From NCBI RefSeq assembly GCF_015704865.1, contig NZ_JADQTO010000006.1, positions 186,001 to 250,000 of the forward strand: a stretch of 64,000 nucleotides of DNA. The letters are read 5' to 3'. The notes under the pieces were generated by a model, which was not told where the DNA came from, made no database searches, and worked only from the letters and a program-made list of their open reading frames with translations. The position numbers and the translations under genes were made by a program. This DNA comes from Actinoplanes aureus (GTDB lineage Bacteria; Actinomycetota; Actinomycetes; Mycobacteriales; Micromonosporaceae). Shown piece after piece: positions 8,171-15,557 of this stretch. Each line of letters starts with the position of its first letter. Position 1 is the first letter of the stretch.

Positions 8171-9042
8171 ACCTCGACCAGCTCACCGCGATCGACGTGC
8201 ACACGCACGCCGAGGTCAGCAGGGACGGGCACACCTCGCTCGACCCCGCGCTGCTCGGCGCCTCGGCCGACTACTTCCAGGCGCACGGCCACCGGCAGCC
8301 GACCATCGACGAGATGGCCTCGTACTACGCGGAACGCCGGATGGCCGCGGTGGTCTTCACCGTCGACGCCGAACACGCCACCGGGCACCCGCGGATCGCC
8401 AACGAGGAGATCGCCGAGGGCTGCGCGGCGCACCCGGACACGCTCATCCCGTTCGCCAGCGTCGACCCGCACAAGGGCCGGGCCGGCGTCCGCGAGGCCC
8501 GCCGGCTGGTGAACGACTACGGCGTACGCGGCTTCAAGTTCCATCCCAGCATCCAGGGTTTCGCGCCGGACGACCGGATGGCCTACCCGCTGTACGAGGC
8601 GATCGAGGAGCTCGGGGCGGTGGCCCTGTTCCACACCGGGCAGACCGGCATCGGTGCCCGGGTCCGCGGCGGTGGTGGGATCCGCCTCAAGTTCTCCAAC
8701 CCGATGCTCGTCGACGACGTCGCGGTGGACTTCCCGGACCTGCGGATCATCCTGGCCCACCCGTCCTTCCCGTGGCAGGACGAGGCTCTCGCGGTCGCCA
8801 CGCACAAGGAGCACGTCTACATCGACCTGTCCGGCTGGTCACCCAAGTACTTCCCGCCCCAGCTCGTCCGCTACGCGAACAGCCTGCTCCAGGACAAGGT
8901 GCTGTTCGGCTCGGACTATCCCGTCATCACCCCGGACCGCTGGCTCGCCGACTTCGCGGCCCTCGACATCAAGGAAACGGTCCGGCCAAAGATCCTTCGC
9001 GACAACGCAGCCCGCCTTCTATTCAGGGAGAACGACAAATGA
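8167..9042 (+). CDS. Amidohydrolase 2-family metal-dependent hydrolase/decarboxylase
   Basis: 291 residues with the amidohydrolase-2 fold seen in gamma-resorcylate and aminocarboxymuconate decarboxylases and lactone hydrolases. Visible metal and active-site residues are DVHTHAE near the N-terminus (HxH), FKFHPS (His), ILAHPS (His) and GSDYP (Asp) near the C-terminus. It could hydrolyse or decarboxylate a ring-derived acid, but the exact reaction is not readable. It overlaps the SDR by 4 nt (ATGA) at the front and the MaoC gene by 4 nt at the end, so it is translationally coupled inside the MarR-controlled operon. Confidence 0.88.
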   Translation: MNLDQLTAIDVHTHAEVSRDGHTSLDPALLGASADYFQAHGHRQPTIDEMASYYAERRMAAVVFTVDAEHATGHPRIANEEIAEGCAAHPDTLIPFASVDPHKGRAGVREARRLVNDYGVRGFKFHPSIQGFAPDDRMAYPLYEAIEELGAVALFHTGQTGIGARVRGGGGIRLKFSNPMLVDDVAVDFPDLRIILAHPSFPWQDEALAVATHKEHVYIDLSGWSPKYFPPQLVRYANSLLQDKVLFGSDYPVITPDRWLADFAALDIKETVRPKILRDNAARLLFRENDK

Positions 9043-9500
9043 CCACGACCACCGTGAACGGCCTCGACGGACTCAAGTCGCTCGTCGGCCAGGAGCTCGG
9101 CCCCTCCGAGTGGCTGGAGATCACCCAGGAGCGGGTGAACACCTTCGCCGACGCCACCGGTGACCACCAGTGGATCCACGTGGACGTCGAGCGCGCCAAG
9201 ACCGGACCGTTCGGCGGCCCGATCGCCCACGGCTACCTCACCCTGTCGCTGGTCATCCCGCTGTTCGCCGGCCTGCTCAAGGTCGAGGGCATCAAGATGG
9301 GCGTCAACTACGGGCTGGAGAAGGTGCGCTTTCCCACCCCGGTCAAGGTCGGCGCCAAGATCCGGCTGACCGCCAAGGTGGTGAGCGTCGAGGACGTGGC
9401 CGGCGGTGGGGTGCAGAGCACCTTCGACTTCACCGTCGAGGTGGACGGGTCGTCGAAGCCGGCCTGCGTGGCCCGGCCCGTCTACCGGCACTATGCCTAA
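9039..9500 (+). CDS. MaoC-like enoyl-CoA hydratase
   Basis: 153 residues, a single hot-dog domain. The hydratase-2 active site is present: FADATGDHQWIHVD (Asp/His dyad) followed by GGPIAHGYLTLS. This family hydrates or dehydrates trans-2-enoyl-CoA thioesters to the (R)-3-hydroxy form. That stereochemistry would fit the upstream SDR acting on (3R)-hydroxyacyl-CoA. The start overlaps the amidohydrolase stop by 4 nt and the end overlaps the ligase start by 8 nt. Confidence 0.92.
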   Translation: MTTTTVNGLDGLKSLVGQELGPSEWLEITQERVNTFADATGDHQWIHVDVERAKTGPFGGPIAHGYLTLSLVIPLFAGLLKVEGIKMGVNYGLEKVRFPTPVKVGAKIRLTAKVVSVEDVAGGGVQSTFDFTVEVDGSSKPACVARPVYRHYA

Positions 9501-10971
9501 TCAAGGCCTGCGTAATCGAGGTCTCGGATCGTGGCCAGCGCGCCGGGCGGCCATGTCGCCCGGGCGCACCGCGCTGATCTTCGAGGACCGGCCGGTCACG
9601 TACGCCTCGCTCTACCAGCGGATTCTCCGGCTGGCCTCGGCTCTGCGCGGTGCCGGGGTGCGGCGTGGCGACCGGGTGGCCTATCTGGGGCAGAACCATC
9701 CGGCCTTTGTGGAGACGATGTTCGCCACCTATGCCCTGGGTGCCGTTTTCGTCCCGTTGAACTTCCGGCTCACCCCGCCGGAGATCGACTACCAGTTGGG
9801 CCACAGTGGGGCGGTGGCGCTGATCCACGCTCTTCCGGTGCAGACCGACATTTCGCCTAAGGTCGATTTATCGAGCTACGACGCGTTTCTGGCGTCGGGC
9901 GAACCGGTCGAGGTCGACGAGCCGGTGGACCACGACGACGTTGCCTGCATCCTCTACACCTCGGGGACGACCGGCAATCCCAAGGGCGCCATGCTCACCC
10001 ACGGCAACCTGATCTGGAACTGCTACAACCTGCTGGTCTGCGTGGACGTGGCGAGCGACGAGGTCACCCTGGTCAGTGCGCCGCTCTTCCACGTCGCGGC
10101 GCTGAACCAGTGCCTGCTGCCGACGTTCCTGAAGGGCGGCACCTCGGTGATCATGCCGGGCTGGAACGTGGACGGCTGCTTCGACCTGATCGCCCGGCAC
10201 CGGGTGACCTGGATGTTCGGCGTCTCCACCATGTTCGCCGGCCTCTCCCAGTCACCGCGCTGGCCGGACGCCGACCTGTCCTCGGTCCGCAACCTGATGA
10301 CCGGGGGCGCGTCCGTGCCGGAGGCGCTGATCCGCACCTACCAGGAGCGGGGTCTGGCCTTCTGCCAGGGCTACGGGATGACCGAGACGGCGCCCGGCGC
10401 GACCTTCCTGGAGGCCCGGGAGAGCCGCGAGCACGTCGGCTCGGCGGGGCTGCCGGTCTTCTTCACCGACGTCCGTGCCGACGCCGAGCCCGGGGAGCCC
10501 GGCGAGGTGCTGGTCCGGGGCCCCAACGTGACACCCGGCTACTGGAACGATCCGGCGGCGACCGCGGCCGCCTTCGTGGACGGCGACTGGTTCCGCTCCG
10601 GCGACCTGGCCGTGGTCGACGAGCACGGCCACTTCCGGATCGTCGACCGGACCAAGGACATGTACATCTCCGGCGGGGAGAACGTGTACCCGGCCGAGGT
10701 GGAAGCGGCGATCTTCGAGCACCCGGCGGTGGCCGAGGCCGCGGTGGTCGGCGTGCCGGACGAGAAGTGGGGCGAGGTGGGCCGGGCGTTCGTCGTACCG
10801 GTGCCGGGACAGCGCCTGGAGCCGGGTGAGGTGCCGGCGTTCCTGGCGGGGCGGCTCGCCAAGTACAAGATCCCGGTCTACGTGGACGTGGTGGACGACC
10901 TTCCGCGTACCGGCTCCAACAAGGTCCGCAAGGGGCCGCTGCGCGATCTCCCGCTCCCTAGGACCAGGTAG
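9493..10971 (+). CDS. Acyl-CoA ligase (AMP-forming)
   Basis: 492 residues, a class I adenylate-forming enzyme. The P-loop-like motif YTSGTTGNPKGAM, the GYGMTE core motif, the hinge region SGDLAVVDEHG...RTKDMYISGGENVYP, and the C-terminal catalytic lysine in RTGSNKVRKG are all present. It activates a carboxylic acid with ATP and loads CoA, and so probably feeds the MaoC and SDR enzymes of the operon. The start at 9493 lies 8 nt inside the MaoC gene; its first 20 residues are not typical of the family, so initiation at the internal ATG (MSPGRTAL) is possible. It is the last gene of the operon and overlaps the convergent sirtuin gene by 14 bp. Confidence 0.92.
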   Translation: MPNQGLRNRGLGSWPARRAAMSPGRTALIFEDRPVTYASLYQRILRLASALRGAGVRRGDRVAYLGQNHPAFVETMFATYALGAVFVPLNFRLTPPEIDYQLGHSGAVALIHALPVQTDISPKVDLSSYDAFLASGEPVEVDEPVDHDDVACILYTSGTTGNPKGAMLTHGNLIWNCYNLLVCVDVASDEVTLVSAPLFHVAALNQCLLPTFLKGGTSVIMPGWNVDGCFDLIARHRVTWMFGVSTMFAGLSQSPRWPDADLSSVRNLMTGGASVPEALIRTYQERGLAFCQGYGMTETAPGATFLEARESREHVGSAGLPVFFTDVRADAEPGEPGEVLVRGPNVTPGYWNDPAATAAAFVDGDWFRSGDLAVVDEHGHFRIVDRTKDMYISGGENVYPAEVEAAIFEHPAVAEAAVVGVPDEKWGEVGRAFVVPVPGQRLEPGEVPAFLAGRLAKYKIPVYVDVVDDLPRTGSNKVRKGPLRDLPLPRTR

Positions 10972-11713
10972 CGGCCACCAGGTCGGGCAGTGATCGGGCG
11001 GCCGGCCCGTGCAGGTTGACCGCGGCGATCCGGTCCAGCGGGGTGGGCCGCGGGTTCACCTGGATCACCGCGGCTCCGGACCGGGCCGCCAGCCGGGGGA
11101 TCTCGGCGGCCGGGTAGACCAGCCCCGAGGTGCCGATGGTCAGCAGCACGTCACACCCGGCGGCGGCGCGGCAGGCGGTCTCCAGCGCCGCCTCCGGCAG
11201 CGCCTCGCCGAACCAGACCACGCCCGGGCGCACGAGGCCACCGCAGCTCACGCACGCCGGCGGCGGGAGGCGGCGGCCGCCGTCCGGTTCGCCGGTCGGC
11301 TCGGGCAGCGCGGCCGGCTTCTCGCAGACGACGCAGCGCGGCGCGAACAGGCTGCCGTGCAGGTGGACGGTCCCCGCCGACCCGGCGCGTTCGTGCAGGT
11401 CGTCGACGTTCTGGGTGATGACGGTGGTGTGCGGGGCGTGCGTCTCGATCGCGGCCACCGCATCGTGCCCGGCGTTCGGGCGGGCGATGCCGACCCGGTG
11501 GCGGCGCCACTCGTACCAGCCCCACACCAGATCGGGATCCTCGTGGAAGGCCTGCGGCGTGGCCAGCGACTGCGCGTCGAACCGTTCCCACAACCCGGTG
11601 AGCGCGTCCCGGAAGGTCGGCACGCCGCTCTCCGCGGAGATGCCGGCGCCGGTGAAGACCGCCACCCGCTGCGCCTGGGCCAGCAGCTTCGCGGCCTCCC
11701 GCAGGTGTTCCAT
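10958..11713 (-). CDS. NAD-dependent protein deacylase, sirtuin family
   Basis: 251 residues with full SIR2 signatures: FTGAGISAESGVPTFRD (NAD site), TQNVDDLHERAG (catalytic core), HLHGS with the catalytic His, a zinc site made of two Cys pairs (CVVC and CVSC) and a GTSGLVYPAAEIP segment. It should deacylate lysines using NAD in the cytoplasm. ATG 11713 follows AAGGGG by 5-6 nt and is preferred over an upstream in-frame ATG at 11749. Its stop lies 14 bp inside the 3' end of the acyl-CoA ligase gene. A ligase next to a deacylase recalls control of acyl-CoA synthetases by lysine acetylation, but that link is inference. Confidence 0.93.
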   Translation of the reverse strand: MEHLREAAKLLAQAQRVAVFTGAGISAESGVPTFRDALTGLWERFDAQSLATPQAFHEDPDLVWGWYEWRRHRVGIARPNAGHDAVAAIETHAPHTTVITQNVDDLHERAGSAGTVHLHGSLFAPRCVVCEKPAALPEPTGEPDGGRRLPPPACVSCGGLVRPGVVWFGEALPEAALETACRAAAGCDVLLTIGTSGLVYPAAEIPRLAARSGAAVIQVNPRPTPLDRIAAVNLHGPAARSLPDLVAATWS

Positions 11714-11844
11714 GCGATCCCCTTCCGCATTTGATCCATACCTCGGCACGCAGAGTGTGGCAGTGCCGCACCCGGCGCCGCATCACTGTTCCGCCCATGG
11801 CTCGTTGACCGGTCGAGCGAGGCGGTGCGCGGAGGTGTGGTCAT

Positions 11845-12051
11845 ATGTCCGGAGTGGACCAGGTCCACGTCTGGGTCCGGCGGCTGCGCCATGCCGGTTC
11901 GCGTGTCCTCTCCACCGTCGGCAACCTGGCCACCCCGGTCGACCGCCCCGCGCGCTCCGAGGACGGCGTCAACACGCTCGTCGCTACGGTCACCCTGGCC
12001 GCGGGCCTGATCTTCCTGCTGGTCATGCTGGTCACCTGGCTGACCCGCTGA
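11845..12051 (+). CDS. Small single-pass membrane protein, unknown function
   Basis: 68 residues. GGAGG lies 9 nt before the ATG. The N-terminal half is basic and polar; residues about 44-66 form one strongly hydrophobic helix (LAAGLIFLLVMLVTWL). No family is recognised. It stands alone between the sirtuin and the methyltransferase promoter. Good codon third-position GC and a clean ribosome site support it being real. Confidence 0.6.
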   Translation: MSGVDQVHVWVRRLRHAGSRVLSTVGNLATPVDRPARSEDGVNTLVATVTLAAGLIFLLVMLVTWLTR

Positions 12052-12065
12052 GGTACGTACGGCCC

Positions 12066-12094
12066 TTGTTCGAGAAGGCATTTTGTGGTATGAT
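12066..12094 (+). promoter_or_regulatory. Sigma-70-like promoter of methyltransferase gene
   Basis: TTGTTC (12066-12071) and TATGAT (12089-12094) with a 17-bp spacer, giving a leader of about 20 nt before ATG 12124. An alternative -10 box TAGCGT at 12110-12115 sits 8 nt before the ATG and would give a leaderless message. Confidence 0.5.
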
Positions 12095-12123
12095 GTCCGG
12101 ATTGCGGGCTAGCGTTGCGAACC

Positions 12124-13032
12124 ATGACGCACCCCCTCAGCATCACCGCACTCCAGGCTGCCGCCGCCCGCGCCGCGCACCCGCTCGTCGACGGCGCACC
12201 CACCATCTTCACCGACCCGCTCGCCGAGACGCTGCTCGGTGATCGGGCCCGCGAGCTGATCGGTTACCACCACGCCTACGGCGCCCACCCGATTCTGGCC
12301 GGCGCCCGCGCCCAGACCCTGTGCCGCAGCCGCTACGTCGAGTCCCGGGTGGCTCGGGCCGATCTCGGTCAGTACGTGATCCTCGGGGCCGGCCTGGACA
12401 GCTACGCCTACCGCTCGGATGCGCCGCCGCGGGTCTTCGAAGTGGACGATCACGGCATGCAGGAGTGGAAACTCCGGCGCATCGGCGAGGCCGGCGTCCC
12501 GGTGCCGCCGGCGGTCCGGCACGTGCCGCTGGACCTGGAGACCGGCTCTCTGGTGGACGGACTGCGCCAGGGCGGCTTCGACCCGGCGTCGCCGGCGCTC
12601 GTCAGCTGGCTCGGCGTCACCATGTACCTCACTCCGGACGCCGTGGGGCGGACACTGGAGGCGATCGGTCGCTGGGCGCCTGGCACCGAGGTCGTCCTGG
12701 ACTACCTGGTCCCGGAGCGGATGCGCGACGAGGCGGGCCGGGCCTACGCGTCCGCGGTCGCCGCGGTCGCCGGCGAGCAGGGCGAGCCGTGGCGAACCTT
12801 CCTCACCCCGGAGCAGGCGGCCGGCCTGCTGGCCCGGCACGGGCTGGAGGTCGTCGAGGACCTCCCGCTGGGGCGGACGATCGAGGCCGAACTCTGGGAA
12901 CGTGACGACGCACTGCGCCCGGCCGAGCTACTGCGGGTGGTCCGGGCCCGGGTGTCCGGACGTGCCGGCGAGGAGCAGCTCGGCGCAGCGGGACGGATCG
13001 TCGGCGAACGGGAGGTGGCCGCAGCCGGGTAG
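12124..13032 (+). CDS. SAM-dependent methyltransferase, TIGR00027/LCMT-like
   Basis: 302 residues. The N-terminal TALQAAAARA and FTDPLAE region and the SAM-binding YVILGAGLDSYAYR followed by VFEVDDHGMQEWK are typical of the leucine carboxyl methyltransferase-like family that is abundant in actinobacteria. It should transfer a methyl group from SAM, with unknown acceptor. There is no ribosome site, in keeping with the promoter geometry just upstream. Its final 35 codons overlap the convergent hydrolase gene by 105 bp. Both ends look genuine (see the overlap finding). Confidence 0.88.
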   Translation: MTHPLSITALQAAAARAAHPLVDGAPTIFTDPLAETLLGDRARELIGYHHAYGAHPILAGARAQTLCRSRYVESRVARADLGQYVILGAGLDSYAYRSDAPPRVFEVDDHGMQEWKLRRIGEAGVPVPPAVRHVPLDLETGSLVDGLRQGGFDPASPALVSWLGVTMYLTPDAVGRTLEAIGRWAPGTEVVLDYLVPERMRDEAGRAYASAVAAVAGEQGEPWRTFLTPEQAAGLLARHGLEVVEDLPLGRTIEAELWERDDALRPAELLRVVRARVSGRAGEEQLGAAGRIVGEREVAAAG

Positions 13033-13767
13033 GCGGACGTGCCGGGCGGTTGGCAGCACGACCCGGGCGCGGCGGGCCTGGCTGCGGTGCGGGAGGACGG
13101 CGTCGCGCGTACCCCAGGCGATGGTGACCGGGATGCGGGTCAGGTCGCCGGTTCTGGCATAGGTCCATGGGCGCAGGTGGGCGAAGGCGCGGCGCGCCTC
13201 GGCGAAGCCGGGCGCGCCGGCCAGGGCGCGGGCCGCGGCCAGGCAGTCGGCGGCGTGCAGCCGGCCCGGGTGCGCGTAGAAGACCGAGCAGAACGCGGCC
13301 CGGCCGGCCCGGGACGCCATGATCTGGGGTAGTGCGGGGCCGAGGCGGACCGCGCCGGTGCGGGCGGCGCCGACGACGGCCTGGCACCAGCGGCGGCCGG
13401 ACCTGTTCCAGAAGCCGACCGGGGCGAACGCGGTGACGGTCCGGGCCAGGCCGCGCCGTCCGAGTTCCAGGGCGATGCCGCCGCCGAGGGAGCTGCCGGC
13501 CACCTCGGGGGTGCGCACGCCGAGCCGGTCCAGGAAGGCGGTGACCAGGTCGGCGAGGTGGGTGACCGAACCGGGTGGCCCCCCGCCGGGCGGAAGGTCC
13601 GGCCAGGGCGGGGAGTCGCCGAATCCGGGCAGGTCGAGGGCGATCACGTCGCGGTGCCGGCTGACTTCGCCAAGGATCGGCGACCACACCCGCCAGTGAC
13701 TGCCGATGCCGTGGATCAGCACGAGCGGCGGGCCGTATCCGCGCCGGACGTAGGACAGCTCCGTCAT
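12928..13767 (-). CDS. Alpha/beta hydrolase
   Basis: 279 residues. The oxyanion segment LVLIHGIGSHWRVW, the nucleophile elbow GSSLGGG (Ser), an acid in the strand-7 region near WGTRDAVLP, and the catalytic His in GCGHLPFADDP can be read. It is probably an esterase, lipase or C-C hydrolase. The start is ATG 13767, 4-5 nt after GTGGAG; a longer frame to 13857 has no ribosome site. The catalytic His codon is at 13015-13017, inside the last codons of the convergent methyltransferase gene. It is divergent from the steroid-oxidase-like pair at 13887-17053 and may supply its substrate. Confidence 0.9.
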   Translation of the reverse strand: MTELSYVRRGYGPPLVLIHGIGSHWRVWSPILGEVSRHRDVIALDLPGFGDSPPWPDLPPGGGPPGSVTHLADLVTAFLDRLGVRTPEVAGSSLGGGIALELGRRGLARTVTAFAPVGFWNRSGRRWCQAVVGAARTGAVRLGPALPQIMASRAGRAAFCSVFYAHPGRLHAADCLAAARALAGAPGFAEARRAFAHLRPWTYARTGDLTRIPVTIAWGTRDAVLPHRSQARRARVVLPTARHVRLPGCGHLPFADDPSRCAELLLAGTSGHPGPDHPQ

Positions 13768-13850
13768 CGCTCCACTCTCCCGCCGGGCGCGATCAAGCAG
13801 GGGCGCGGGCAACAGGATTGGCACTGCGAGCCAAGACCGGAAGCCCGTTG

Positions 13851-13880
13851 TTGACATGTTGCCAATAGCGGTGTGATGGT
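13851..13880 (+). promoter_or_regulatory. Promoter of the oxidase/monooxygenase pair
   Basis: TTGACA (13851-13856) with GATGGT (13875-13880) after 18 bp; the start codon follows 6 nt later, so the message would be leaderless. An inverted repeat TTGGC/GCCAA with a 7-nt centre (13818-13834) lies upstream and may bind a regulator. Confidence 0.5.
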
Positions 13881-13886
13881 ACGGCG

Positions 13887-15557
13887 ATGTCGTACGACTA
13901 CGACGTTCTCGTCATCGGCTCCGGCTTCGGCGGGAGCGTGACCGCGCTGCGTCTGACCGAGAAGGGTTACCGGGTCGGTGTGCTCGAAGCGGGCCGCCGG
14001 TTCACCGACGAGCAGTTCGCCAAGACCTCCTGGCGGCTGCGTGACTACGTGTACGCACCGGCCCTCGGCTGCTACGGCATCCTGCGGCTGACCCTGCTCA
14101 AGGACGTGCTGGTGCTCTCCGGCGCCGGCGTGGGCGGCGGCTCGCTCGGATACGCCAACACGCTGTACGAGCCGCCGGACCCGTTCTACGCCGACCCGCA
14201 GTGGGCCGCGATCACCGACTGGAAGTCCGAGCTCGCCCCCTACTACGCCCAGGCGAACCGGATGCTCGGCGTGACGGTCAACCCCGTGGAGACGGCCGCC
14301 GACCACGCCCTCAAGGCCGTCGCGGAGGATCTCGGGGTCTCCGAGTCGTATCGGCGTACCCCGGTGGGGGTGTTGTTCGGCGACCGGGCCGGCGCCGAGG
14401 TGCCGGACCCGTTCTTCGGCGGGGCCGGCCCGGCCCGGCGCACCTGCACGTTCTGCGGCTCGTGCATGACCGGCTGCCGCACCAACGCGAAGAACACCAC
14501 GGTGAAGAACTACCTGTATCTGGCCGAGAAGGCGGGCGCGGTGGTGCATCCACTCACCACGGTCCGCACGGTCACCCCGCTGCCCGGCGGCGGCTACGCG
14601 ATCGACACCCGGCGCACCGGCGGCCGGAAGAAGCGACGGTTCACCGCCCAGCAGGTGGTGTTCGCGGCCGGCGCGCTCGGCACACAGCGGCTGCTGCACC
14701 GGATGCGCGACGGCGGCACCCTGCCCCGGATCTCCGCCCGGCTCGGCGAGCTGAGCCGCACCAACTCCGAGTCCATCCTGGGCGCGCGCACCCGGCGCCG
14801 GGACCGCGACTACAGCCACGGCGTCGCGGTCACCTCGTCGATCTACCCGGATCCGGTGACCCACGTCGAGCCGGTCCGCTACGGTCCCGGCAGCAACCTG
14901 CTGGGTCTGCTCGGCACGGTCCTGGTCGGCGACACCGGCGGCCGGTCCCGCTGGGCGTACGCCGCACGCACCCTGGCCCGAGCCGGCCGCGACCTGCGGC
15001 TGTACCTGTCGCCGCGGGACTGGTCGCGGCAGACCGTGGTGCTGCTGGCCATGCAGCCGCTCGACAACTCGATCACCGTCTACCGCAAGCGCGGCCGGCT
15101 GACCAGCAAGCCCGGCATCGGCGAGCCCAACCCGCTGTGGAACCCGGCCGCCCACGACGTGGCCCGGCGCACCGCGGAGAAGGTCGACGGTGTGCCGCTG
15201 GGTTCCTGGACAGAGGTCGCCGGACGGCCGGTGACCGGGCACTTCATCGGCGGTTGCGCCATCGGTTCCGATCCGGACAGCGGCGTGGTGGATCCGTATC
15301 AGCGACTCTTCGGATATCCGGGGCTGCACGTCGCCGACGGCTCGGTGGTCGCGGCGAACCTGGGCGTCAACCCGTCGCTGACCATCACCGCCCTCGCCGA
15401 GCGGGCGATGTCGTTCTGGCCGAACGCCGGCGACCCCGACCCCCGTCCGGCGATGGGGCTGGCCTATCGGCGGGTGACCCCGGTGGCGCCGAGGAACCCG
15501 GTGGTGCCGGCCGGCGCACCGGCGGCGCTGCGGCTGAACACGGAGGTGCGGCCATGA
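13887..15557 (+). CDS. GMC-type FAD oxidoreductase, cholesterol-oxidase (ChoD)-like
   Basis: 556 residues. GSGFGGS near residue 11 is the FAD-binding glycine motif, and VLSGAGVGGGSLGYAN matches GMC oxidases. The C-terminal HFIGGCAIGSDPDSGVVD and NLGVNPSLTITALAERA carry the His and Asn active-site region typical of ChoD-like enzymes. A cysteine cluster C187-X2-C190-X2-C193-X3-C197 in the middle resembles an iron-sulfur ligand set and is seen in this subgroup. It should oxidise a sterol-like or other hydroxylated hydrophobic substrate. It overlaps the monooxygenase gene by 4 nt (ATGA), so the two are translated together. Substrate assignment to cholesterol is uncertain. Confidence 0.88.
   Translation: MSYDYDVLVIGSGFGGSVTALRLTEKGYRVGVLEAGRRFTDEQFAKTSWRLRDYVYAPALGCYGILRLTLLKDVLVLSGAGVGGGSLGYANTLYEPPDPFYADPQWAAITDWKSELAPYYAQANRMLGVTVNPVETAADHALKAVAEDLGVSESYRRTPVGVLFGDRAGAEVPDPFFGGAGPARRTCTFCGSCMTGCRTNAKNTTVKNYLYLAEKAGAVVHPLTTVRTVTPLPGGGYAIDTRRTGGRKKRRFTAQQVVFAAGALGTQRLLHRMRDGGTLPRISARLGELSRTNSESILGARTRRRDRDYSHGVAVTSSIYPDPVTHVEPVRYGPGSNLLGLLGTVLVGDTGGRSRWAYAARTLARAGRDLRLYLSPRDWSRQTVVLLAMQPLDNSITVYRKRGRLTSKPGIGEPNPLWNPAAHDVARRTAEKVDGVPLGSWTEVAGRPVTGHFIGGCAIGSDPDSGVVDPYQRLFGYPGLHVADGSVVAANLGVNPSLTITALAERAMSFWPNAGDPDPRPAMGLAYRRVTPVAPRNPVVPAGAPAALRLNTEVRP

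Noticed and set aside
10958..11713. Sirtuin as part of an antiphage system (for example a SIR2 effector)
   Set aside because: It has the full zinc-binding Cys set and normal length of a deacylase, and lies between metabolic genes with no defence partner.
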